Below are positions 1 through 7,671 of a stretch of 12,615 bases of DNA, in pieces. The DNA is taken from NCBI GenBank assembly GCA_002385545.1, contig DGDR01000210.1, forward strand, positions 419-13,033, given 5' to 3'. Position 1 is the stretch's first letter, and the number at the start of each line of letters is the position of its first letter. The stretch comes from Clostridium sp. UBA3947. GTDB taxonomy: Bacteria > Bacillota > Clostridia > Clostridiales > Clostridiaceae. Below the pieces are notes generated by a model. That model was not told where the DNA came from, made no database searches, and saw nothing but the letters and a program-made list of their open reading frames with translations. Made by a program: the position numbers and the translations under genes.

Positions 1-633
1 AGGCAAGTGTGATATATACACAACAGTGTCATTGCTTATAAACTTTGGAGAGGAATGCCATATAAAGTCCGGATGATATTGAATTTGCTGATCCTTAGGT
101 ATAACATTTCCTTTAGTTGTTATATATTCTGGCTTTGTAATATTCTTTTTATTACCATCCAAATCAGCCACATATAAATCCTGCTTATCATCTAATATAA
201 CCACTTTGCTACCTTCTTGATTAATATTAAAAGAATACATAGATTTAGCTTCTGCAATTACATTTTTTATGACCTTTTGGTTGTTAGATTCAGTGTATAT
301 AATCTGATACTTTTTATTATTATCCAAAGTAAGCTCAAACACCTTATCTTCAACTATTGGCTCCTCTGGTTCCTTATCCTCCTCTTTATCCTTGTCTTCA
401 TTTTTTTGCTTATTATCTGAATCCTTGTTACCCTTGTTACCTAAATAACCGCTTTTATCCTCCTGCTTGTTTTCTAACTCCCTAACATGTTGCTCTTGCC
501 ACTTATTATAGGTAGATGTGAACAAGAAATATAAGCCACCAATGATTATACAAAAAATAACTATTATACGTCTTCGCTTTCTTGCCCTCATCTTTTTTTC
601 ATAATCCCTACTGAATATACTTGGCCTAGCCAA
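1..633 (-). CDS. Partial single-pass membrane protein with charged linker, TTG start, runs off left edge
   Basis: An open frame of 211 codons with no stop reaches the left edge, so the C-terminus is missing. I place the start at TTG 631-633 because an AGGAGG ribosome binding site lies 8 bases upstream; the nearby ATG frame (start 637) stops after 16 codons. The protein begins MARPSIFSRDYEKKMRARKR. A strongly basic stretch (about 13-22) precedes one hydrophobic segment (about 23-41), followed by a Lys/Glu/Asp/Asn-rich linker (about 44-97). The rest is a predicted beta-rich region containing DLYVADLDGNKK, and the visible part ends in FISNDTVVYISHLP. The positive-inside rule predicts a short cytoplasmic tail and an extracellular body. 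The DLYVADLDG pattern recalls blades of TolB/WD40-like propellers, but that is a guess. It is the next gene after carB on the same strand, separated by a terminator and its own promoter. I do not recognise the family. Confidence 0.85.
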   Translation of the reverse strand, partial: MARPSIFSRDYEKKMRARKRRRIIVIFCIIIGGLYFLFTSTYNKWQEQHVRELENKQEDKSGYLGNKGNKDSDNKQKNEDKDKEEDKEPEEPIVEDKVFELTLDNNKKYQIIYTESNNQKVIKNVIAEAKSMYSFNINQEGSKVVILDDKQDLYVADLDGNKKNITKPEYITTKGNVIPKDQQIQYHPDFIWHSSPKFISNDTVVYISHLP

Positions 634-729
634 AACATTCTCCTCCTAACAACATTAATTTACCTTTTATATTTAAATGTACGATATATTTTTGCAGAAG
701 TTCAATCCAAAACTTATTATATCATTAAT

Positions 730-758
730 ATTATAAATTAAAATATATTACTCATCAA
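730..758 (-). promoter_or_regulatory. Predicted SigA promoter of the left-edge membrane protein gene
   Basis: On the minus strand, TTGATG (753-758) and a perfect TATAAT (730-735) are separated by 17 bases. The promoter lies about 100 bases upstream of the TTG start and beyond the carB terminator, so this gene is probably transcribed independently of carAB. A weaker alternative, TTGAAC with TACATT about 18 bases later, lies closer to the gene near 680-705. Confidence 0.55.
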
Positions 759-816
759 ATAATTTGGAGAAAAAAATAGTAACAATTTACAATATCCCGT
801 AAAGCTTGAATTTCAT

Positions 817-850
817 AATAAAAGATTCAGCTTTTGCTGAATCTTTTATT
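817..850 (-). terminator. Intrinsic terminator after carB
   Basis: A perfect 15-bp inverted repeat (817-831 with 836-850) encloses a 4-base loop, and the A/T-rich ends supply the U-tract (TCTTTTATT on either strand). It lies 46 bases past the carB stop and ends the carAB transcript. The symmetry means it would also work in the other orientation. No other gene is visible between carB and the left-edge gene. Confidence 0.9.
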
Positions 851-896
851 GTCATCTAAATTTTTTATCGGATAGCTGTTAGAAAATATACTTATT

Positions 897-3800
897 TTAA
901 TTGTACTGTCCAAGATCCTTAGGTTCAACAATTACACCAGACTTTTTAGTATTAACTGCCTTTAAATAGCACTTAAAGGTATCAATACAAGTGAAGGTAG
1001 GAACCCTGTGTTCTGCGGCCTTTCTTCTCATTTTAAAGCCCTTGGTTTCAATATTATTACCCTTAGTAGGAGTATTTAATACTATTTGAATTTTGCCTTC
1101 TGAAATATAATTTAATGCCTCCTGACTGCTTAGAGCCTTGCATTTTATACCCTTTCCTTGAAGATACCTTGCTGTACCTCCTGAACCGTAAATTTCAAAG
1201 CCCATAGATTCAACTTCTTTTATAACCTTAACAGTCTCTTCTTTATCAACCTCTTTTAATGATACATAAATACTACCTTCTGTTAAAATCTTAATTCCTG
1301 CTGCAGTAAAGCCTTTATATATGGCCTTATCTAAATCTGTATCCACACCTAGTACCTCACCAGTAGATTTCATTTCTGGTCCCAAATACATATCAACATC
1401 CGCTAGCTTTTCTCCAGAGAATACTGGAACCTTAACAGCATAAAGATTTCTTTTTTCCTTTAAGCCTGTTCCATATTCTAGTTCCTTTAATTTCTTGCCT
1501 AGCATTAATTGCACCGCTATAGATACCATTGGTACCCCAGCAACCTTGCTTAAAATAGGGACTGTTCTAGAGGCTCTTGGATTTACTTCTATAACATAGA
1601 CCTCTTTTCCATCAAAGACATATTGGATATTAATTAAGCCTATTACCTTCAGTTCCTTAGCAATTTTATAGGTATACTCCTTTAGTTTACCAATAACCTC
1701 ATCCTTTAAAGTAATAGCAGGATATACAGTTATGCTGTCTCCAGAATGAACCCCTGTTCTTTCAATATGCTCCATGATACCAGGAATTAAAATATCCTCT
1801 CCATCACATAAGGCATCCACTTCTATTTCAATACCTCTGATATATTTATCCATCAATATTACATGTCCATTTTTTAGAGATAGGGCCTCCTTCATATATC
1901 TTTCTAGGGAAGTAGGATCATATACTACCTCCATTGCCCTACCGCCTATTACATAGGATGGTCGTACTATTACAGGATAGCCTAGTTTTTCAGCCATTAC
2001 CTTTGCCTCTTCCACTGAGCTCACTGCCTCACCCTTAGGACTTGGTATGTCTAATCTTTCTAGTAGCAATCTAAATTTTTCTCTATCCTCAGCTAAATCA
2101 ATAGATTCAAAAGGAGTTCCTATTATTTTAACTCCCCTACTATTAAGCTTTTCTGATAAATTCAGAGCAGTCTGTCCTCCAAATTGAACAATTACTCCCT
2201 CAGGCTTTTCCTTCTTAATTATATTCATAACATCATCTATATATAGAGGTTCAAAATATAGCTTATCAGAAGTATCAAAATCTGTACTAACAGTCTCTGG
2301 ATTATTATTTACTATTATTGCTTCATACCCAGCTTCCTTCAAAGCCCAAACTCCATGTACACAGCAATAATCAAACTCTATACCTTGGCCAATTCTTATA
2401 GGTCCAGAGCCTATAACTAGAATCTTCTTCTTATCCGATACAACAACTTCATCCTCTTCATCATAACAGGAATAGTAATATGGTGTATGAGCATCAAACT
2501 CTCCAGCACAGGTATCTACCATCTTGTACACTGGGAATATTTCCTTGTTGCTACGGATATTTTTCAAGCCCTCATAATCTAAACCAGTTAAATCGCAAAT
2601 TTCTTCATCGGTAAATCCCATAGCTTGAGCGTCATAGATAACCTGACTATTTTCCTTATAATTAGCAAGGCTTTTTTCCATATTAACTATGTTGCTTATA
2701 GACCTAATAAATAATGGGTCAATCTTTGTAATATTATGAAGACTTTCCTCACTCTTACCCCTTCTTAAAGCCTCTGCCAAAACAAAAATTCTTTCATCAT
2801 CTTGGGCTTCCAGCTTTTTAAGGAGTTCTTCATCTCCCATATCCTGAAGCTTCTTATATCTTAACCCCTTTGGCATACCTTCTAAAGAACTAATTGCCTT
2901 TAAGAGCGCTCCTTCAAAGCTTCTATTTATAGCCATAACCTCTCCTGTGGCCTTCATTTGTGTTCCAAGGCTTCTTTCAGCAGTAGAGAATTTATCAAAG
3001 GGCCATCTTGGTATTTTAATAACTACATAATCTATAGTAGGTTCAAAATATGCACTAGAAGCTCCTGTAACACTATTGGTAAGCTCATCCAAGCTATAGC
3101 CTATGGCAATTTTAGAGGCTATTTTAGCTATTGGATAGCCTGTAGCCTTAGAAGCCAAGGCACTAGAACGACTTACTCTTGGATTTACCTCTATAACTAC
3201 ATAATTGCTACTCTTAGGATCTAAAGCAAATTGAATATTGCAGCCCCCTTGAATTTCCAAGCTTCTTATTATTTCGATGCAAGCCTTTCTAAGCATTTGA
3301 TGTTCTTTGTCTCTTAAGGTTTGAGTTGGAGCTACAACAATGCTATCACCAGTATGGATACCTACCGGGTCTATATTCTCCATACTACATATAATAATGC
3401 AGTTGTCCTTACCATCCCTCATAACCTCATACTCTATTTCCTTCCAACCTGCCACACTTTGCTCCAAAAGAATTTGCCCAATGGGGCTCATCTCTATACC
3501 TCTGCTGCAGATTTCCTTTAGCTGCTCCATATTTTCAGCTATACCGCCACCAGTACCTCCTAAGGTGTAGGCAGGTCGGATTATTACAGGAAAGCCAACC
3601 TTCTCAACAAATTTAAAGCACTGCTCCATATTAGTAGCTATTATACTTTGAGGAACTGGTTGACCTATTTGCATCATCAAATCCTTAAAGGCTTCTCTAT
3701 CCTCAGCCTTCTTTATAGATTCACTATTAATCCCTAAAAGTCTCACATTGTATTTATCTAATATGCCTTCCTTTTCCAAAAGCATAGCAGCATTTAAAGC

Positions 3801-4082
3801 AGTTTGGCCACCGAAACCTGCCAAAATTCCTTGTGGCCTCTCCTTCTCCAATATGGCCACTATAGTTTCTAAGTTGATAGGTTCAATGTACACCTTGTCT
3901 GCAATATTTGTATCTGTCATGATTGTAGCAGGATTGCTGTTTAACAATATAGTTTCTATTCCTTCCTCCTTTAATGCCTTACAGGCTTGAGTACCAGAAT
4001 AATCAAACTCTGCTGCCTGCCCTATTACAATTGGTCCTGAACCAATAATTAATACTTTTTTAAGTGATTTATCAAGCCCCAT
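897..4082 (-). CDS. carB: Carbamoyl phosphate synthetase large subunit
   Basis: This cytoplasmic subunit makes carbamoyl phosphate from bicarbonate, ammonia and two ATP, for both UMP and arginine synthesis. At 1061 residues it is the usual full length. It shows the internal duplication of the family: KKVLIIGSGPIVIGQAAEFDYSG (8-30) is repeated as KKILVIGSGPIRIGQGIEFDY (552-572). The first ATP-grasp domain (about 130-340) has GGTGGG and IEVNPR (297-302). An oligomerisation region covers about 400-545, and the second ATP-grasp domain (about 670-870) has IEVNPR (831-836). A C-terminal MGS-like allosteric domain (about 935-1061) has TKGNNIETKG. In other bacteria that domain binds UMP. I saw no missing key residue. 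The ATG overlaps the end of carA by 11 bases, with a GAGG ribosome binding site inside carA, so the two are probably translationally coupled. Confidence 0.98.
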   Translation of the reverse strand: MGLDKSLKKVLIIGSGPIVIGQAAEFDYSGTQACKALKEEGIETILLNSNPATIMTDTNIADKVYIEPINLETIVAILEKERPQGILAGFGGQTALNAAMLLEKEGILDKYNVRLLGINSESIKKAEDREAFKDLMMQIGQPVPQSIIATNMEQCFKFVEKVGFPVIIRPAYTLGGTGGGIAENMEQLKEICSRGIEMSPIGQILLEQSVAGWKEIEYEVMRDGKDNCIIICSMENIDPVGIHTGDSIVVAPTQTLRDKEHQMLRKACIEIIRSLEIQGGCNIQFALDPKSSNYVVIEVNPRVSRSSALASKATGYPIAKIASKIAIGYSLDELTNSVTGASSAYFEPTIDYVVIKIPRWPFDKFSTAERSLGTQMKATGEVMAINRSFEGALLKAISSLEGMPKGLRYKKLQDMGDEELLKKLEAQDDERIFVLAEALRRGKSEESLHNITKIDPLFIRSISNIVNMEKSLANYKENSQVIYDAQAMGFTDEEICDLTGLDYEGLKNIRSNKEIFPVYKMVDTCAGEFDAHTPYYYSCYDEEDEVVVSDKKKILVIGSGPIRIGQGIEFDYCCVHGVWALKEAGYEAIIVNNNPETVSTDFDTSDKLYFEPLYIDDVMNIIKKEKPEGVIVQFGGQTALNLSEKLNSRGVKIIGTPFESIDLAEDREKFRLLLERLDIPSPKGEAVSSVEEAKVMAEKLGYPVIVRPSYVIGGRAMEVVYDPTSLERYMKEALSLKNGHVILMDKYIRGIEIEVDALCDGEDILIPGIMEHIERTGVHSGDSITVYPAITLKDEVIGKLKEYTYKIAKELKVIGLINIQYVFDGKEVYVIEVNPRASRTVPILSKVAGVPMVSIAVQLMLGKKLKELEYGTGLKEKRNLYAVKVPVFSGEKLADVDMYLGPEMKSTGEVLGVDTDLDKAIYKGFTAAGIKILTEGSIYVSLKEVDKEETVKVIKEVESMGFEIYGSGGTARYLQGKGIKCKALSSQEALNYISEGKIQIVLNTPTKGNNIETKGFKMRRKAAEHRVPTFTCIDTFKCYLKAVNTKKSGVIVEPKDLGQYN

Positions 4083-5160
4083 ACTTTACCTCTTTTCCAA
4101 CACAAATGTCAATGAATTGATCGAATACAAATTCCATATCTGTAGGTCCTGGTGCTCCTTCTGGATGAAATTGCACAGAGAATACTGGATAATACTTGTG
4201 TTTAATTCCCTCTACAGTACCATCATTTAAGTTTTTATGTGTAACTATAATGCCTAGTTTATCTAAGTCTTGATCCTTAACTGCATAGCTATGATTTTGA
4301 GCAGTAATAAAAGCCTTATCTCTTTCTATATCATATACACCATGATTTACTCCTCTATGTCCACATTTCATCTTAAAGGTATCAGCTCCAAGAGCTAAAG
4401 CTAATATTTGATGTCCTAAACCTATGCCAAAGACTGGTACCTTACCAAGAAGCTGCTTTGTTAAATCTATTCCTTCAGGAACAGATTTAGGATTTCCTGG
4501 ACCGTTACTTAGTAAAACTCCATCTGGATTCAAGCTTCTAATTTCCTTATAGCTAGTATTGTAGGGAACAATAGTTATTTCACAGTCTCTATTCTTCAAG
4601 CAATTAATTATACTATTTTTTACTCCAAAGTCTACCACCACAATTTTGGGTCCTAAACCTGGAATGTGTATAAAATGTTTTGTGCTTACTTCCTTCACAA
4701 GATTATATTCTTTTTCCTTTTCTTCCTCTATGAGTTTTTTAAGCTCATCAACAGATATATCTATATTAGCCATAACACATTTCATTGTTCCCTGGCTTCT
4801 TATTTTTCTAGTAATGCTTCTGGTATCTACACCTGCTACTCCTACAACTTCCTTATCCTTTAGCATATCCTCTAGATCCTTCTCACTTAGATAATTAGAG
4901 CTTATTGTAGAAAGACTCTTTACTATAAATCCTCTAGCATATACGCTACTTGATTCACTTTCCATACTATTAGTTCCAGTTCCACCTACTACAGGGTAGG
5001 TCATTGTAATAATAGAACCAGCATTAGTAGGATCAGTTAAAATCTCTTGGTATCCCGTTGCAGAGGTATTAAATACTATTTCCCCCACAGCAACACCTTT
5101 TTTCCCAAAGCCCTTACCCTTATAAACAGAACCGTCTTCCAGATAAACTATTCCTTCCAT
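4072..5160 (-). CDS. carA: Carbamoyl phosphate synthetase small (glutaminase) subunit, catalytic Cys replaced by Gly
   Basis: CarA normally hydrolyses glutamine and passes ammonia to CarB. The N-terminal CPSase small-chain domain covers about 1-140, and a class I glutamine amidotransferase domain about 170-355. I start it at ATG 5160 (MEGIVYLEDGS, 362 residues), with GGAGG 10 bases upstream; the frame is open back to a GTG at 5199, but that has no ribosome binding site and would place the ARG box inside the gene. The oxyanion segment LSNGPGNP (217-224) and the His/Glu of FHPEG (His332, Glu334) are present. The nucleophile elbow, however, reads GIGLGHQ (245-251) where the family has GICLGHQ: codon 247 is GGT (4420-4422), one base from TGT. 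Glutamine hydrolysis should therefore be lost, leaving ammonia-dependent synthesis. It could be a natural variant, a strain mutation or a base-call error. The frame is otherwise intact. Confidence 0.97.
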   Translation of the reverse strand: MEGIVYLEDGSVYKGKGFGKKGVAVGEIVFNTSATGYQEILTDPTNAGSIITMTYPVVGGTGTNSMESESSSVYARGFIVKSLSTISSNYLSEKDLEDMLKDKEVVGVAGVDTRSITRKIRSQGTMKCVMANIDISVDELKKLIEEEKEKEYNLVKEVSTKHFIHIPGLGPKIVVVDFGVKNSIINCLKNRDCEITIVPYNTSYKEIRSLNPDGVLLSNGPGNPKSVPEGIDLTKQLLGKVPVFGIGLGHQILALALGADTFKMKCGHRGVNHGVYDIERDKAFITAQNHSYAVKDQDLDKLGIIVTHKNLNDGTVEGIKHKYYPVFSVQFHPEGAPGPTDMEFVFDQFIDICVGKEVKYGA

Positions 5161-5170
5161 GATTATACAT

Positions 5171-5175
5171 CCTCC
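5171..5175 (-). promoter_or_regulatory. Ribosome binding site deciding the carA start
   Basis: GGAGG on the minus strand lies 10 bases upstream of ATG 5160, whose product matches the conserved CarA N-terminus. The spacing is slightly long, but no site precedes the alternative GTG at 5199. Confidence 0.7.
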
Positions 5176-5182
5176 AAATCCG

Positions 5183-5200
5183 TCTGAATAAATATTCACA
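5183..5200 (-). promoter_or_regulatory. ARG box (ArgR/AhrC operator) in the carA 5' region
   Basis: The stretch fits the 18-bp ARG box consensus WNTGAATWWWWATTCANW at every defined position; its core on the plus strand is TGAATAAATATTCA (5185-5198). It lies roughly 15-30 bases downstream of the predicted carA transcription start, where bound ArgR would block initiation or early elongation. No PyrR-type AGAGAGG motif is present in this leader. Arginine control of carAB is inferred from the match. Operators often come in pairs, and I found only this one clear box. Confidence 0.75.
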
Positions 5201-5220
5201 TTATACTAATATTTATACAA

Positions 5221-5249
5221 AATTTATCACATATTTTTCTATATGTCAA
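5221..5249 (-). promoter_or_regulatory. Predicted SigA promoter of carAB
   Basis: A perfect TTGACA (5244-5249) and TAATTT-like -10 box read as TAAATT (5221-5226) are separated by 17 bases, with an extended TG one base before the -10. The start site is expected near 5214, giving a leader of about 55 bases that contains the ARG box. A TATAAT closer to the gene (5200-5205) has no acceptable -35 partner. Confidence 0.75.
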
Positions 5250-5352
5250 TAGCATTTAGATACGATATTATCGATATTTTCAATATATTAACGAATCTTC
5301 TTATAGAATGTTTAATTTACAGTGTTATTGTATACTCATTATTTTTCTATAT

Positions 5353-5403
5353 AAAAAAAGCCATTGCACAAATACCAGATCTATATTTGTGCAATAGGCT
5401 TTG
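5353..5403 (-). terminator. Intrinsic terminator between pyrE and carA
   Basis: An 18-bp stem with one bulged A (about 5355-5378 with 5383-5403) is followed on the minus strand by seven Ts. It begins 14 bases after the pyrE stop codon and marks the end of the pyrBICFKDE transcript. carAB must then rely on its own promoter, apart from read-through. The core TTGCACAA is shared with the terminator after the tRNA at 11792-11848. Confidence 0.92.
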
Positions 5404-5416
5404 TATTTCTTGTCTA

Positions 5417-5974
5417 TTATTTAATATTTCTACTTCCTGGTTTAATATAAGGTATATTTTCCTTACATAATGGACATTCATCTTTTTCATAGCTTTCAAT
5501 ATTCATTTTAGTGCAGCTGTAAATTGGATAATCTAACTTGCTAGTACCTCTGTCTACAATACAAGCAATACCAACTACTATTCCTCCTAGGCTCTTTACC
5601 ACCTCTGCAGCCTCTAAAGCAGATTTACCAGTAGTAACTACATCCTCTGTAATAATAACCCTTTCTCCTGGCTTAATTTCAAAGCCTCTTCTCAAGGTCA
5701 TTTTTCCATCTTCTCTTTCAGTAAAGATAGCTGGCTTTCCACACTGTCTTCCTACTTCATAGGCTACAATTATCCCGCCCATAGCAGGTCCTACCACCTT
5801 ATCAAAGTCAACCTCCTTAAGCTGTTCTGCCACAACCGATATAACCTTAGCAGCCTTGTCTGGATACTGCAGTAATTTTGCACATTGACAGTATCTATTG
5901 CTATGTCTACCACTAGATAATAAAAAATGTCCCTCTAATAAAGCTTCACATTCCTTTAATATTTCTATAACCAT
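5417..5974 (-). CDS. pyrE: Orotate phosphoribosyltransferase
   Basis: PyrE transfers phosphoribosyl from PRPP to orotate to give OMP, step five of UMP synthesis, in the cytoplasm. The PRPP-binding motif is VIITEDVVTTGKS (107-119), and the flexible catalytic loop region is TEREDGKMTLRRGF (85-98). The C-terminus carries CPLC (167-170) before the ending KPGSRNIK, as in a clostridial subgroup of the family. I start it at ATG 5974 (MVIEILKEC, 185 residues) because GGAGGG lies 7 bases upstream of it; the earlier in-frame ATG at 5989 contains the ribosome binding site itself. It is the last gene of the pyr operon, 46 bases after pyrD and just before the terminator. Confidence 0.96.
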   Translation of the reverse strand: MVIEILKECEALLEGHFLLSSGRHSNRYCQCAKLLQYPDKAAKVISVVAEQLKEVDFDKVVGPAMGGIIVAYEVGRQCGKPAIFTEREDGKMTLRRGFEIKPGERVIITEDVVTTGKSALEAAEVVKSLGGIVVGIACIVDRGTSKLDYPIYSCTKMNIESYEKDECPLCKENIPYIKPGSRNIK

Positions 5975-5981
5975 AACTAAA

Positions 5982-5987
5982 CCCTCC
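5982..5987 (-). promoter_or_regulatory. Ribosome binding site deciding the pyrE start
   Basis: GGAGGG on the minus strand is 7 bases upstream of ATG 5974. It sits within the codons that would follow an ATG at 5989, which argues against the longer, 190-residue reading. Confidence 0.8.
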
Positions 5988-6020
5988 ATTTTAAAATATT
6001 CAACTATATAGGATACACCT

Positions 6021-6920
6021 CTATAGGGCTGCTCCCATTATTTCATCTATACTCTTAATACCTTCTTTATACATAAACTCACGAATCTCTTCAATTATTC
6101 TCACACCTATATCTGGCTGTATAAAATTAGCTGTACCTACCTGAATTGCTGTAGCTCCAGCCATTATGAACTCTACAGCATCCTGACCTGTCATAATACC
6201 ACCCATTCCTATCACTGGTATGTCTACTGCCTTGCATACCTCATATACCATTCTTAATGCTATAGGCTTTACTGCTGGACCGGATAAGCCTGCAGTAACA
6301 TTGTGAAAAACTGGTCTTCTTTTCTTAACATCTATAGCCATAGCCTTAATAGTATTAATTAAAGACAAAGCATCTGCTCCCGCTTCTCTACACTTTACTG
6401 CCATGGCTACAATATCCTCTGCATTAGGAGAAAGCTTAACTATAAGAGGCTTTTTACAAACAGATCTAACCTTGCTAACTACCTCATAGGCATCCTCGCA
6501 TTTAATTCCAAAGGCCATGCCACCAGTCTTTACATTCGGGCATGAAATATTAAGCTCTATCATATGTACAGAGGTATCGTTTAATTTTTCCACAGCCTCC
6601 ATATACTGCTCAATATTGTTACCCCCTACGTTAGCAATAATATTAGTCTGCAATCCCTCCATATAGGGTAACTCCTTCTGTATAAAAGCATCTATACCAG
6701 GATTTTGCAAGCCAACACTATTTAACATGCCAGCTCGAGTTTCTACCACTCTAATTCCGTCATTTCCTTCCTTGGGATATATAGTAAGTCCTTTTGTACA
6801 AATACCTCCTAGTAAGGAAACATCATAAAACTCAGAATATTCTTTTCCGAATCCGAAGGTACCAGAAGCTGCAATCACAGGATTTTTAAATTTTACACCA
6901 CAAATTTCTCTAGTTAACAT
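6021..6920 (-). CDS. pyrD: Dihydroorotate dehydrogenase, type 1B catalytic subunit
   Basis: PyrD oxidises dihydroorotate to orotate on FMN. In the type 1B enzyme the electrons pass through PyrK to NAD+. The 299-residue length fits the family. The active-site base is a cysteine in NISCPNVKTGG (Cys127), as in class 1 soluble enzymes, rather than the serine of membrane-bound class 2. FMN-binding segments are GLSGPAVKPIALR (211-223), PVIGMGGI (235-242) and QVGTANF (260-266). The start at ATG 6920 has AGGAGG 5 bases upstream. It follows pyrK by 13 bases, matching the usual PyrK-PyrD heterotetramer partnership. Confidence 0.98.
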   Translation of the reverse strand: MLTREICGVKFKNPVIAASGTFGFGKEYSEFYDVSLLGGICTKGLTIYPKEGNDGIRVVETRAGMLNSVGLQNPGIDAFIQKELPYMEGLQTNIIANVGGNNIEQYMEAVEKLNDTSVHMIELNISCPNVKTGGMAFGIKCEDAYEVVSKVRSVCKKPLIVKLSPNAEDIVAMAVKCREAGADALSLINTIKAMAIDVKKRRPVFHNVTAGLSGPAVKPIALRMVYEVCKAVDIPVIGMGGIMTGQDAVEFIMAGATAIQVGTANFIQPDIGVRIIEEIREFMYKEGIKSIDEIMGAAL

Positions 6921-6933
6921 AAGCTCCTCCTAT

Positions 6934-7671
6934 TCAAATTACTAAAGATTCCCCATCAAATACTGGTCCTTCTTTGCAGGTTCGTTTATTCCCTTCCTTG
7001 GTTTTGCAGGTGCAAACCAAACAGGCTCCTATACCACAGGCCATGTGCTTTTCCATAGACACAAATATCTTTGTTCCCTTTTGCAAACAGTCCTTAACAA
7101 CCTTCTCCATCATTACTTCTGGACCGCAGCATAGTACCAAATCATAAGCTGAAGGATCAAAAATTTCAGTTACATAGCCTTTATGACCAACACTACCATC
7201 TTCAGTAGATATATGCACCTTGTTAACATATGGTTTTATATCTTCTACTGCATATACATCCTTTCTAAAACCTGCATATAAATCTACCTCTGCCCCTTTA
7301 ATTCTTTTGCTCAGCTCTACCATAGGTGCTATACCTATTCCACCAGCTACTAAGGCTACCTTACCCTGTATATTATTTAAGTCAAAGCCATTACCTAAGG
7401 GACCCATCACTTGTAATTGGTCACCTTTTTTTAAAGCAGCTAGTCTTTCCGTTCCTCTTCCTACTGTTGCATAGAGAAATACTAAAGCCCCTTCCTTAAC
7501 CTCACATATACTGATAGGTCTCCAAAGCACTGGCTCAGCCTGCCAACATTTCAACATGAAAAACTGTCCTGGTACTATAGCTTCTTTTATTTCAGTTTCC
7601 ACAATCATTTTATATATCCCGTCCACTATCTTCTCGTTGCTAACTACTTTGGCACTTTTATACTGAGCCAT
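6934..7671 (-). CDS. pyrK: Dihydroorotate dehydrogenase electron transfer subunit
   Basis: PyrK is the FAD and [2Fe-2S] subunit that carries electrons from PyrD to NAD+. The N-terminal FAD-binding beta-barrel (about 1-100) contains RPISI (51-55). The NAD-binding part has GGIGIAPM (110-117) and CCGPE (181-185). The C-terminal iron-sulfur ligands are Cys212, Cys217, Cys220 and Cys232, in the pattern C-x4-C-x2-C-x11-C. At 245 residues it is slightly shorter than the Bacillus protein but complete. Its ATG overlaps the pyrF stop codon by one base (TAATG), and AAGGAGG lies 10 bases upstream, suggesting coupled translation. Confidence 0.97.
   Translation of the reverse strand: MAQYKSAKVVSNEKIVDGIYKMIVETEIKEAIVPGQFFMLKCWQAEPVLWRPISICEVKEGALVFLYATVGRGTERLAALKKGDQLQVMGPLGNGFDLNNIQGKVALVAGGIGIAPMVELSKRIKGAEVDLYAGFRKDVYAVEDIKPYVNKVHISTEDGSVGHKGYVTEIFDPSAYDLVLCCGPEVMMEKVVKDCLQKGTKIFVSMEKHMACGIGACLVCTCKTKEGNKRTCKEGPVFDGESLVI

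Noticed and set aside
217..420. Plus-strand hydrophobic frame of 67 codons
   Set aside because: It is antisense to the Lys/Glu-rich linker of the minus-strand membrane protein; GAA/AAG codons read in reverse give Phe/Leu-rich peptides.
5200..5205. TATAAT as an alternative carA -10 box
   Set aside because: No reasonable -35 sequence lies 16-18 bases upstream (GATAAA), while the TTGACA/TAAATT pair is much better.
5243..5470. Plus-strand frame of 75 codons across the carA-pyrE intergenic region
   Set aside because: It has no ribosome binding site, overlaps the carA -35 box, the terminator hairpin and the 3' end of pyrE, and its composition is that of AT-rich non-coding DNA.
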